Part shown: piece by piece, positions 1 through 9,620 of the stretch
Layout: the number at the start of each line of letters is the position of its first letter
Position numbering within the stretch: the stretch's first letter is position 1
Position numbers and translations under genes: made by a program
NCBI GenBank assembly: GCA_028690035.1
Contig: JAQVCA010000002.1
Coordinates: forward strand, 124,001 to 188,000
Direction of reading: 5' to 3'
Length of the DNA stretch: 64,000 bases
DNA from: Comamonas sp.
GTDB taxonomy: Bacteria; Pseudomonadota; Gammaproteobacteria; Burkholderiales; Burkholderiaceae_C
Notes under the pieces: generated by a model
Databases searched by the model: none
What the model was told of the DNA's origin: nothing
Seen by the model: only the letters and a program-made list of their open reading frames with translations

Positions 1-34
1 GCTGAACCACACCGCCACGGAGGCCACGCCATGA
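1..34 (+). CDS. csy1: Csy1 (Cas8f) C-terminal end, partial
   Basis: Only the last codons are inside the window. Reading from base 2 gives an open frame ending [10 protein letters not shown], with a TGA at 32-34 that overlaps the csy2 ATG as ATGA. In type I-F loci the gene before csy2 is csy1, the large subunit of the Csy surveillance complex. The identification therefore rests on gene order and the translational-coupling overlap, not on sequence similarity, because ten residues are too few to recognise. Confidence 0.5.
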   Translation, partial: LNHTATEATP

Positions 35-1113
35 CGCAACCCCAAGCCATCCTCGTCCTCCCCCACCTGCGCATTCAAAACGCCAATGCGATTGCCAGCC
101 CGCTGACGCACGGCTTCCCCTCCATCACGGCCTTTACCGGCGTGATGTGGGCGCTGCAGCGCAAGCTGGCCCAAGCTGGCGTGCCGCTGCAGCTGCACGG
201 CGTGGGCGTGGTGTGCCACCACCACCAAGAGCAGGTCACGCAAGGCTATGTGCGCAACTTCAACCTGACGCGCAACCCCGTCGGCAAAGACGGCAGCACC
301 GCTGCCATCGTGGAAGAAGGCCGCATGCACCTGCAGCTCACGCTGGTGCTGGCCGTGTCAGAAAAGCGCACGCCCGGCACCCCGGCGGCGCTGGTGCAAG
401 GCAACCAAACCCAGCTGGACGACTGGGCGGCGCAGGCCGGTCACCTCCTGGCGGGTATGCGCGTGGCGGGCGGCAGTGTGCTGCCATCGCGCCCCGAGCC
501 CGGCAAACGCGTGCGGCCTTGGATGGCCGTCGTGCCCGAAGACCCTGTGGCAGCAGAGAAGGCATTCCGCCAATGGCGGCGCCAGTGGCTGCCGGGCTTT
601 GCCCTGGTGGGGCGTGATGACCTGCTGGCCCAGCGCCTGCAAGCGCTGCGCGCCAGCCAACCCACCGCCACGCTGCTGGACGCCTGGCTGCACGCGGCGC
701 GCTTCAATTACGCGCCGGTGCTGCCTGAAGGCGCAGCGCCTGTGCCCGACGGGCAGGTGCCGTGGGCCGACCCTCAGCGCCGCAAAGGCAGCGGCTGGAT
801 CGTGCCCATCCCCGTGGGCTATGCCGCACTCACGCCCCAGGCCCACGCTGCCGGTACGGTGCGCAACGCGCGCGATGCCAGCGTGCCGCTGCACTTTGTG
901 GAATCGGTCTACGCGCTGGGCGAGTGGATCAGCCCGCACCGCCTGACGCACCTGGGCCAGCTGCTGTGGCATGCCGAAACCGACGATGCCCTGGGCCTGT
1001 ACCGCTGCCGCAATGGCTACCAACCGCCGCCAGCGGACGACGCCACCGCGGCCCACACAGACACGGACACGCAAGACGCATGGGACGACGATGAAGCCTA
1101 TGCCTACACCTAA
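31..1113 (+). CDS. csy2: Csy2 (Cas5f), type I-F Cascade subunit
   Basis: Encodes 360 residues. The N-terminus ([20 protein letters not shown], then [16 protein letters not shown]) is the recognisable Csy2 start. In the type I-F complex Csy2 pairs with Csy1 at the 5' handle of the crRNA and helps recognise the protospacer-adjacent motif. A purine-rich CGGAGG lies about 8 bases before the ATG, and the start overlaps the csy1 stop. It is about 30 residues longer than the 327-residue P. aeruginosa protein as I recall it. The extra length includes a C-terminal tail after about residue 331 with 9 Asp/Glu in its last 29 residues, which I do not recognise from other Csy2 proteins. csy3 follows after a 50-bp gap. 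Confidence 0.93.
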   Translation: MTQPQAILVLPHLRIQNANAIASPLTHGFPSITAFTGVMWALQRKLAQAGVPLQLHGVGVVCHHHQEQVTQGYVRNFNLTRNPVGKDGSTAAIVEEGRMHLQLTLVLAVSEKRTPGTPAALVQGNQTQLDDWAAQAGHLLAGMRVAGGSVLPSRPEPGKRVRPWMAVVPEDPVAAEKAFRQWRRQWLPGFALVGRDDLLAQRLQALRASQPTATLLDAWLHAARFNYAPVLPEGAAPVPDGQVPWADPQRRKGSGWIVPIPVGYAALTPQAHAAGTVRNARDASVPLHFVESVYALGEWISPHRLTHLGQLLWHAETDDALGLYRCRNGYQPPPADDATAAHTDTDTQDAWDDDEAYAYT

Positions 1114-1163
1114 CTCCCCACGCCCATCGCCCCCTCCCAGCACCTTTTGGAAAGACTGACACC

Positions 1164-2189
1164 ATGACCGACAAACTCACCACCGCATCCGTCCTGGCCT
1201 TTGAACGCAAGCTCGACCCCTCCGACGCCGTATTCCACGCAGGCCGCTGGGACGACCGCGCCAACTCGCACGCATGGCAGCCCGTGGTTGTGCGTGAGAA
1301 ATCTGTGCGCGGCACCATCAGCAACCGCCTCAAGGCCAAAGACCAAGACCCAGCCAAGCTGGACGCCGCCATCGAAAACCCCAACCTGCAAACCGTGGAC
1401 GTGGCCGCCCTGCCCGCCGAGGCCGACACGCTCAAAGTGCAATTCACCCTGCGCGTGCTGGGCGGTGCGGGCACGCCCTCGGCCTGCAACAGCGCGGCCT
1501 ACCGCACCAAGCTACTGGCCACCGTGCAGGGCTATGTGCAGCAACATGGCTTTGGCGAGCTGGCGCGGCGCTACGCCGCCAACCTGGCCAATGGCCGCTT
1601 TCTGTGGCGCAACCGCATGGGTGCCGAACAGGTGGAGGTCACCGTGGAGCACATGCAAAGCGGGCAGGCCAAAAAAATATGGTCTTTTAACGCTCTAGCC
1701 CTGAATACACGCGCGCTAGCAGCTATCAATCATGAAGCAGAAGGCCTGGCAGAACTCGGCCAAACCATTGCGGATGGGCTGGCCGGAACGCAGCATGTGC
1801 TGCTGCGGGTGACGGCCTTGGTGCGCCAAGGTGCGGGGCAAGAAGTCTTCCCATCGCAAGAGCTGATTCTGGACAAGGCCAGCGCAGGCAAAAGCAAAAC
1901 GCTGTACAGCGTGGACGGCGTGGCAGCCATCCACTCGCAAAAAATCGGCAACGCCATCCGCACCATCGACACCTGGTACGAAGGTGCCGACGAACTCGGC
2001 CCCATCGCCGTGGAGCCCTATGGCTCCGTCACCACCCAAGGCAAGGCCTACCGCCAGCCCAAGCAAAAGCAGGACTTCTACACCCTGCTGGACCACTGGC
2101 TGCTGAAAGACCAGGTGCCACCCGTAGAGCAGCAGCACTTTGTGATGGCCGTGCTCATCCGTGGTGGTGTGTTTGGCGACGCCAGCTAA
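1164..2189 (+). CDS. csy3: Csy3 (Cas7f), crRNA backbone subunit
   Basis: Encodes 341 residues, the usual Csy3 length. It matches the family nearly end to end: [16 protein letters not shown] at the start, [77 protein letters not shown], and an ending IRGGVFG. Six copies of this protein form the helical backbone that coats the spacer part of the crRNA. Residues about 170-189 (1671-1730) are encoded by a copy of the genome's dispersed ATAGCTGCT repeat, read in frame. This stretch aligns with a variable part of the family, so the gene looks intact. csy4 begins 13 bp downstream. Confidence 0.96.
   Translation: MTDKLTTASVLAFERKLDPSDAVFHAGRWDDRANSHAWQPVVVREKSVRGTISNRLKAKDQDPAKLDAAIENPNLQTVDVAALPAEADTLKVQFTLRVLGGAGTPSACNSAAYRTKLLATVQGYVQQHGFGELARRYAANLANGRFLWRNRMGAEQVEVTVEHMQSGQAKKIWSFNALALNTRALAAINHEAEGLAELGQTIADGLAGTQHVLLRVTALVRQGAGQEVFPSQELILDKASAGKSKTLYSVDGVAAIHSQKIGNAIRTIDTWYEGADELGPIAVEPYGSVTTQGKAYRQPKQKQDFYTLLDHWLLKDQVPPVEQQHFVMAVLIRGGVFGDAS
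1671..1730 (-). repeat. Dispersed ATAGCTGCT element, copy inside csy3
   Basis: On the minus strand this reads TGATAGCTGCTAGCGC, then about 15 bases, then AGGGCTAGAGC and an A-rich end. It is the same arrangement as the intergenic copies at 9563, 18781, 28820, 37604, 48551 and 59983 and the copy inside mod at 54600. It is read through without a stop in csy3 and encodes [16 protein letters not shown]. Confidence 0.75.
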
Positions 2190-2202
2190 CGCGCGAGGCC
2201 CC

Positions 2203-2778
2203 ATGACCACGCACTACATCGACATCACCCTGCTGCCCGACCCCGAGTTCAGCCACGCCCACCTGCTGGGCGCGCTGCTGGCCAAGCTGCACCGGGCGCT
2301 GGTGCAGCACGGCGCGGGCGACATTGGCACCAGCTTTCCGCAGCATGTGAATGCACCCCTGTCCCAACGCACCCTGGGCAGCGTACTGCGGCTGCACGGC
2401 CCCCAGCACGCTTTGGAGGCACTGATGGCGCAAGACTGGCTGCGCGGCATGCGCGACCATGTGGCGCTCACGCCGCTGGCCGCCGCACCGACCAACGCGC
2501 CGCACCGCCTGGTGCTGCGCCGCCAGTTCAAAACCAATGCCGAACGCCTGCGCCGCCGTCGTATGCAGCGCAAGGGCGAAACCGCTGCGCAGGCCCAGGC
2601 AGCCATCCCCGACAGCGTGGAACGCCGCCCCGACCTGCCCTACGCCCACCTGCGCAGCAGCAGCACCGGCCAGCCGTTTTGCCTGTTCATCGCCCATGGC
2701 CCCCAGCTGGCCACCGCCGTGGTGGGGCACTTCAACACCTACGGCCTAGGCCCCCACGCCAGCATCCCCTGGTTTTGA
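2203..2778 (+). CDS. cas6f: Cas6f (Csy4), crRNA-processing endoribonuclease
   Basis: Encodes 191 residues and ends in the family's typical IPWF. It binds the repeat hairpin and cuts 3' of it, leaving the 8-base 5' handle CTCAGAAA on each crRNA. The catalytic pair of P. aeruginosa Csy4 (His29, Ser148) corresponds by my alignment to His30 (in LLAKLHRAL) and Ser152 (first Ser of RSSSTGQ). The arginine-rich helix that grips the hairpin is at about 115-124 (RLRRRRMQRK). The ATG at 2203 is chosen because MTTHYIDITLLPDPEF matches the family start; an in-frame ATG at 2161 would add 14 unrelated residues overlapping csy3. The CRISPR leader begins right after its stop. Confidence 0.95.
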   Translation: MTTHYIDITLLPDPEFSHAHLLGALLAKLHRALVQHGAGDIGTSFPQHVNAPLSQRTLGSVLRLHGPQHALEALMAQDWLRGMRDHVALTPLAAAPTNAPHRLVLRRQFKTNAERLRRRRMQRKGETAAQAQAAIPDSVERRPDLPYAHLRSSSTGQPFCLFIAHGPQLATAVVGHFNTYGLGPHASIPWF

Positions 2779-2907
2779 CCTTTTTTTTACGTTAAAAATT
2801 AAATCTTTAAAAATCAAAAGGTTACGGTTTGCCCTAAAAATTAGGGCAAACCGTCTTCTGCTGCATTTGTTCTTTAAAAATCAACAGATTGCAAAGCTAT
2901 ACTTGCT
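2779..2907 (+). promoter_or_regulatory. CRISPR leader
   Basis: This 129-bp A+T-rich stretch lies between cas6f and the first repeat. It sits at the end of the array where all repeats are identical; the degenerate repeat is at the far end. New spacers should therefore enter here and transcription should run on the plus strand. It contains a perfect inverted repeat (2824-2854) and a TATACT at 2898-2903 that resembles a -10 box, though a start from it would fall inside the first repeat. I see no convincing -35. Confidence 0.8.
2824..2854. promoter_or_regulatory. Perfect 14-bp inverted repeat in the leader
   Basis: The arms are ACGGTTTGCCCTAA and its exact reverse complement, separated by AAA. 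No T-run follows immediately (next bases CTTCTGCTGC), so it is a poor intrinsic terminator. It could be a protein-binding site in the leader, or a hairpin marking the end of the cas mRNA. Confidence 0.6.
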
Positions 2908-5900
2908 GTTCACTGCCGAATAGGCAGCTCAGAAAAAATTCGCGGCCTGTCGCGTCCTTGAACGCCTGTTCACTGCCGAATAGGCAGCTCAGAAACTGGT
3001 CGCGTGGGCTGCGGGCCATGTTTGACCTGTTCACTGCCGAATAGGCAGCTCAGAAAAAGAGCGTGCTTGGCGCTTTTTGTATGCTTTTGTTCACTGCCGA
3101 ATAGGCAGCTCAGAAATTCACAAGTAAAACCGCTAGAGCATGACCCGCGTTCACTGCCGAATAGGCAGCTCAGAAATCCAGGGCACTCATAAATAGAGTA
3201 CGCGCTAAGTTCACTGCCGAATAGGCAGCTCAGAAAAGCTTTGCAAGGTTGCACTGCGGGCAGTTTTCGTTCACTGCCGAATAGGCAGCTCAGAAAATTA
3301 AGAGCGGCAAGCGCTTCTCGGGCAGCATGTTCACTGCCGAATAGGCAGCTCAGAAAATGGCGCCAAGGACGCTTTAGCGCGTACTCTAGTTCACTGCCGA
3401 ATAGGCAGCTCAGAAATGTGAAACATGCCAAGGAAACGGCGAAATTGTGTTCACTGCCGAATAGGCAGCTCAGAAATTGACCATCACCAGACCGAAGCGA
3501 TCACGGGTGTTCACTGCCGAATAGGCAGCTCAGAAAAGTGGAAAAATTAGAGGTTATATCCACGCGAGGTTCACTGCCGAATAGGCAGCTCAGAAATCTT
3601 ATTTCTTCGGTGCAGCTTCTGTCCTTACGTTCACTGCCGAATAGGCAGCTCAGAAAAAGGAGCGCGCCGCACGCCAGGCTGCCCAGATGTTCACTGCCGA
3701 ATAGGCAGCTCAGAAATATCGCAACGGCACAGCGGTGCCTGCTGCTGACGTTCACTGCCGAATAGGCAGCTCAGAAAACTGGATTCGACAGCCCACGCGT
3801 GAGCCACATGTTCACTGCCGAATAGGCAGCTCAGAAAATATAGCAAGCTTTGCGTTGTTTTGTCTCCCAGTTCACTGCCGAATAGGCAGCTCAGAAATAG
3901 TCGGGCTGAAATCGTGAATCAAAGAGTCATGTTCACTGCCGAATAGGCAGCTCAGAAAAACGGAAACATCGGAGCTTGAGGCTATGTATGGTTCACTGCC
4001 GAATAGGCAGCTCAGAAAATCAAAGTTTTGAGAAAAGCATAACTGTAAGGGTTCACTGCCGAATAGGCAGCTCAGAAATCAATCTGCTGGCATCCGTGCC
4101 TGTGGTAGCCGTTCACTGCCGAATAGGCAGCTCAGAAACTGCTCAAGCCCAGGCAAAACGCCCTGCTCTGTGTTCACTGCCGAATAGGCAGCTCAGAAAT
4201 AAGCACATTTTGGCCACTTATCGCATGTGGGGTTCACTGCCGAATAGGCAGCTCAGAAAAAGTGCCGAACGCGCCACCTTGGACGATTACAGTTCACTGC
4301 CGAATAGGCAGCTCAGAAAAGATTGTGAGAAGCTGATGCAAATGGGGTGCAGTTCACTGCCGAATAGGCAGCTCAGAAATTACGCGGCCATGCCATTTCC
4401 TGAGTCACGCCGTTCACTGCCGAATAGGCAGCTCAGAAAATCGCACCCCCTGCGGCTCCTAATTTCGTAATGTTCACTGCCGAATAGGCAGCTCAGAAAT
4501 CGAACGCGCGCACTCGGCCCAGCTCGTCCATGTTCACTGCCGAATAGGCAGCTCAGAAATTTTTCAAGATGCGGTCAATGCCTTTGTCCAAGTTCACTGC
4601 CGAATAGGCAGCTCAGAAATGCCGAGACCTACCTGGGTCGCCCCGTGCTGGGTTCACTGCCGAATAGGCAGCTCAGAAATGCCGAGACCTACCTGGGTCG
4701 CCCCGTGCTGGGTTCACTGCCGAATAGGCAGCTCAGAAATTCCGGGGCCTGTCCGGCCCGCAAGCGCTGCAGTTCACTGCCGAATAGGCAGCTCAGAAAA
4801 GAAGAAGATGGCCGAGCGCGCAAAAGAGATCGTTCACTGCCGAATAGGCAGCTCAGAAATGAGAAACGCTTGCCGCTCTTGATCGCGGCCAGTTCACTGC
4901 CGAATAGGCAGCTCAGAAAAAGCGGGATGCGATTAAATCGCTGTCAAACAAGTTCACTGCCGAATAGGCAGCTCAGAAATCGCTCAGTGCGTCCCACTGG
5001 TTGTACTCGTCGTTCACTGCCGAATAGGCAGCTCAGAAATTTGGCATTAGTGCCGTGCTGCAGATTTGCATGTTCACTGCCGAATAGGCAGCTCAGAAAC
5101 ACGAAACTTTGTCTTTTTTGACTCCGGGCGCGTTCACTGCCGAATAGGCAGCTCAGAAATTGACCAGCAGGCTGTCACGCGGCATGGGGGTGTTCACTGC
5201 CGAATAGGCAGCTCAGAAAGTTGTCGCTGATGGGCTTGGGTAGCCAGTCTTGTTCACTGCCGAATAGGCAGCTCAGAAATTTGAAGGCGCGGTCGTCTTT
5301 GGGATCACCCAGTTCACTGCCGAATAGGCAGCTCAGAAAACTGCTGCCGCCATCGTTGAAGCCTACGCCAGGTTCACTGCCGAATAGGCAGCTCAGAAAG
5401 CATCGAAGCAGCGCTTCGCGCCTCGGGCATGGTTCACTGCCGAATAGGCAGCTCAGAAATCCTTGAGAGTGACTTGCAGGCCGCTTGGGAGGTTCACTGC
5501 CGAATAGGCAGCTCAGAAATCACTGGCTCGCCGCTTGTTTTTATCCCGGGAGTTCACTGCCGAATAGGCAGCTCAGAAAAATGGCTACTGTGACCAACAC
5601 CAGGCTGAAGCGTTCACTGCCGAATAGGCAGCTCAGAAAATCTTTCGATGGAATTGCACAGTGCCGCCTGCGTTCACTGCCGAATAGGCAGCTCAGAAAA
5701 ATCGTCCATTGAGGTGCATGCCCATGCCACAGTTCACTGCCGAATAGGCAGCTCAGAAATGAATGATCTGCACAAGGCAAGCGGTGGAAACGTTCACTGC
5801 CGAATAGGCAGCTCAGAAAAAATGGCTTGCCGCAGCCAGATTCCAACTTCCGTTCACTGCCGAATAGGCAGCTCAGAAACGGTGATGGCTGGGCCAGTGG

Positions 5901-8900
5901 CGCTGTCTGTGGTTCACTGCCGAATAGGCAGCTCAGAAACTGGTGTGTACCGTGGCCGCGCTGACGGGCACGTTCACTGCCGAATAGGCAGCTCAGAAAA
6001 AAGGAAGCCCAGGCGATATACACAAGGCCGAGTTCACTGCCGAATAGGCAGCTCAGAAAAGCGACAGAACTGACAACCCGAGCGTGGTGACGTTCACTGC
6101 CGAATAGGCAGCTCAGAAAAGCGACAGCACGGAAATGCCCAGCGTGGTCACGTTCACTGCCGAATAGGCAGCTCAGAAAACGCCCAAAGTCCACAGTTTC
6201 ACCATCGCCATGTTCACTGCCGAATAGGCAGCTCAGAAAGTGCCACCAGTACCACCGGTGCCCGTACCGCCGTTCACTGCCGAATAGGCAGCTCAGAAAT
6301 GCCCTGCTGATGAAGAAATCTCCCTGGGCTTGTTCACTGCCGAATAGGCAGCTCAGAAATGGAACACCTTCACTGGTCACGTGACAGGCTTGTTCACTGC
6401 CGAATAGGCAGCTCAGAAAAGACAGTGGAGCCATCGCAGCGAATGAAAACGGTTCACTGCCGAATAGGCAGCTCAGAAAAAAGATGTGCTTGGGCAGGCT
6501 GGTCATGTCATCGTTCACTGCCGAATAGGCAGCTCAGAAATTAAACGCCTTAACACCAACAACCTCAATAATGTTCACTGCCGAATAGGCAGCTCAGAAA
6601 TCAGGAGGACAGGGAAGGAAATCGGCGGAACAGTTCACTGCCGAATAGGCAGCTCAGAAATGTGCCCGCACTGTGGACAGGAGCACAAAGCGGTTCACTG
6701 CCGAATAGGCAGCTCAGAAAAGCCCACACGCTGGGTAGTGGGGCGACGGCGCGTTCACTGCCGAATAGGCAGCTCAGAAAAGCAAAAACATGCAGGATGC
6801 GTGGGCAAAAGCGTTCACTGCCGAATAGGCAGCTCAGAAATTGACCATGGCATCACCCAGCCTGGCGGCCACGTTCACTGCCGAATAGGCAGCTCAGAAA
6901 TTCGTAATTCACTGCAAACACGCAGCCATCTTGTTCACTGCCGAATAGGCAGCTCAGAAATCGCGGTCGTACACAGTGGCGGCAAAGCCCGAGTTCACTG
7001 CCGAATAGGCAGCTCAGAAATTTTCGGTCAGCATCGTGGCGTGCTTGGCTTCGTTCACTGCCGAATAGGCAGCTCAGAAACGGAGCATGTAGCCGCACGG
7101 GCCGAGGCTTTTGTTCACTGCCGAATAGGCAGCTCAGAAAGTGTCAATATGGAGGAATACAACACCCTGACCGTTCACTGCCGAATAGGCAGCTCAGAAA
7201 TGTTCACCGCCGCCAGCCTGGGGGACGATGGCGTTCACTGCCGAATAGGCAGCTCAGAAAACATAGAGGGTGTCCCGTACCTGGAAGCCATCGTTCACTG
7301 CCGAATAGGCAGCTCAGAAAAGGACAGGCTACACACAAGCCAAGCTAGGCGCGTTCACTGCCGAATAGGCAGCTCAGAAACACTTAAAGAGCTTGACGAC
7401 CACGACCAGCGAGTTCACTGCCGAATAGGCAGCTCAGAAACGTGGCCCTGCCGACTAGATCAATGGCGATATGTTCACTGCCGAATAGGCAGCTCAGAAA
7501 ATGACTTCATGCGCGTGCTTTACAGTCGCTGCGTTCACTGCCGAATAGGCAGCTCAGAAACTCACACGTGAAACCGCTGGTGCATGAACCACGTTCACTG
7601 CCGAATAGGCAGCTCAGAAAGCTGACGGCGTGCGCGACCTGGTGATTGAGCAGTTCACTGCCGAATAGGCAGCTCAGAAAATGCAGCATCGGCGCTACCT
7701 TGCACCGGAACCGTTCACTGCCGAATAGGCAGCTCAGAAAACTTTTCGCACAGCCGCCGAATGCTGGCCTTTGTTCACTGCCGAATAGGCAGCTCAGAAA
7801 AAGCAGCGCGCTCTGCTTTGGTTCGGAATGCCGTTCACTGCCGAATAGGCAGCTCAGAAATTGCCTGCCACCCGCACCTGGAACACCTTCACGTTCACTG
7901 CCGAATAGGCAGCTCAGAAATGCACCCACTCTCGGATTTGATCGTTTATGGCGTTCACTGCCGAATAGGCAGCTCAGAAAAACAAGGACAGGCTCTGTCA
8001 ACCTAGCCCCTAGTTCACTGCCGAATAGGCAGCTCAGAAATATTCTGAACTGTACAACGAAATCGTTGGAAGGTTCACTGCCGAATAGGCAGCTCAGAAA
8101 AGTGATAGAACCCACTACAGCACTTGTGGCGTGTTCACTGCCGAATAGGCAGCTCAGAAATTAATGCAGTTCTTGGGCAAGGCTATCGAAACGTTCACTG
8201 CCGAATAGGCAGCTCAGAAATGACACCATCGCGGCGCGGGGGCGGGCTTTGGGTTCACTGCCGAATAGGCAGCTCAGAAAATGGCTCCCACCCAGTTCAG
8301 CACTTTAAAAGCGTTCACTGCCGAATAGGCAGCTCAGAAAAGCGAGCTGCAGGAGCAGCCCGAGATCGAGCAGTTCACTGCCGAATAGGCAGCTCAGAAA
8401 TAGCCCCTACAGTTAGTGGGTGGGAACTTGATGTTCACTGCCGAATAGGCAGCTCAGAAAATCGGCAAGGTCAAGATGGCCCTGACCCGCTTGTTCACTG
8501 CCGAATAGGCAGCTCAGAAATGAAGGCTGGTCGTAATGCAGGGCAACCTGGTGTTCACTGCCGAATAGGCAGCTCAGAAATACGACAAAGCCATACAAGC
8601 GCCGGTTGACGCGTTCACTGCCGAATAGGCAGCTCAGAAAGGCAACTGCTGGATGCGCTGCCCTAGGGTTTTGTTCACTGCCGAATAGGCAGCTCAGAAA
8701 TGCTGCACGGTGGGCGCTGTACCAGGTGGTTAGTTCACTGCCGAATAGGCAGCTCAGAAAACCGCCACCGCCCACGCCCAAGCTGCAAGCAAGTTCACTG
8801 CCGAATAGGCAGCTCAGAAACGCATGCGTGCAGCGTCGATGTGGGTGATCAGGTTCACTGCCGAATAGGCAGCTCAGAAAAAGCGCTTGCAATCGTCTGG

Positions 8901-9481
8901 CGTGTAGTAGCGGTTCACTGCCGAATAGGCAGCTCAGAAACTGGAGGCGGCCAACGCAAAGCTGCGCGCAGAGGTTCACTGCCGAATAGGCAGCTCAGAA
9001 ATCACTTACCCGCACATTTACCTTGGACTGAAGGTTCACTGCCGAATAGGCAGCTCAGAAAGGGGAGCGTGGCTTGCGGGGTGAGGGTCAAGCGTTCACT
9101 GCCGAATAGGCAGCTCAGAAATCTTCCAGCGTAATAAATCCACCTGCAAAAATGTTCACTGCCGAATAGGCAGCTCAGAAAACCTGGCGCGGCCTGGTGC
9201 GCTCGGTCAGCGTGTTCACTGCCGAATAGGCAGCTCAGAAAACTGCCCGCCTGCGCTGCTGGTGGTTTGGGCCGTTCACTGCCGAATAGGCAGCTCAGAA
9301 AATGGCCCGCTTGCTGATCTTGAGCAGCCCGGAGTTCACTGCCGAATAGGCAGCTCAGAAATCGCTGCGGGCGCAGATTCTTTGCGAAAACGTGTTCACT
9401 GCCGAATAGGCAGCTCAGAAATGGACGATTGGCACCTGGTGCGGGCCGCTTCGGTTCTCTGCCGCATAGGCAGCTCAGAAA
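2908..9481 (+). CRISPR. Type I-F CRISPR array, 110 repeats and 109 spacers
   Basis: A 28-bp repeat starts GTTCACTGCC and ends CTCAGAAA, recurring every 60 or 61 bases from 2908 to 9454. The inner CTGCC/GGCAG arms form the Cas6f hairpin with loop GAATA. I count 110 repeats. All look identical except the last (9454-9481), which has two changes (GTTCTCTGCC, GCATAGG). This marks the leader-distal end. Of 109 spacers, 103 are 32 nt and six are 33 nt (numbers 2, 14, 17, 21, 60 and 101 from the leader). Spacers 29 and 30 are identical. Five pairs are related: 4/78, 5/8, 7/33, 53/54, 58/83. The match to the P. aeruginosa type I-F repeat and the adjacent csy genes fix the subtype. Confidence 0.99.
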
Positions 9482-9562
9482 ACCTCTTGGATCTGGAAGA
9501 CATCTTGACGCACCTCCCCCACACCCGTGGTGCTGTATCCAACCCCAGTTAATTTTTAAGCA

Positions 9563-9620
9563 TAAAAACTCAATTTTTCTTTACTGGGTAAGCGCAAGCA
9601 GCTATGATTTTTATAGCTAC
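9563..9620 (-). repeat. Dispersed ATAGCTGCT element behind the CRISPR array
   Basis: The minus strand carries CATAGCTGCTTGCGCTTACC followed by AGTAAAG and an A-rich tail. It fills most of the 135-bp gap between the last CRISPR repeat and the convergent VWA gene. The VWA stop codon (TAG on the minus strand, 9617-9619) lies at its edge in GTAGCTAT. The rest of the gap (9482-9562) shows no gene or other signal. Confidence 0.7.

Noticed and set aside
3057-3388. Similarity of spacer 3 (AGCGTGCTTGGCGC) to reverse-complemented spacer 8
   Set aside because: Short, imperfect and in different reading frames; not enough to claim homology.
7981-8432. Spacers 85 and 92 sharing TAGCCCCTA at their ends, as overlapping protospacers
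   Set aside because: A 9-base match is expected by chance many times among 109 spacers.
2970-9134. Many open frames across the array, with recurring SLPNRQLR, VHCRIGSSE and FLSCLFGSE
   Set aside because: These are translations of the 28-bp CRISPR repeat in different frames, not proteins.
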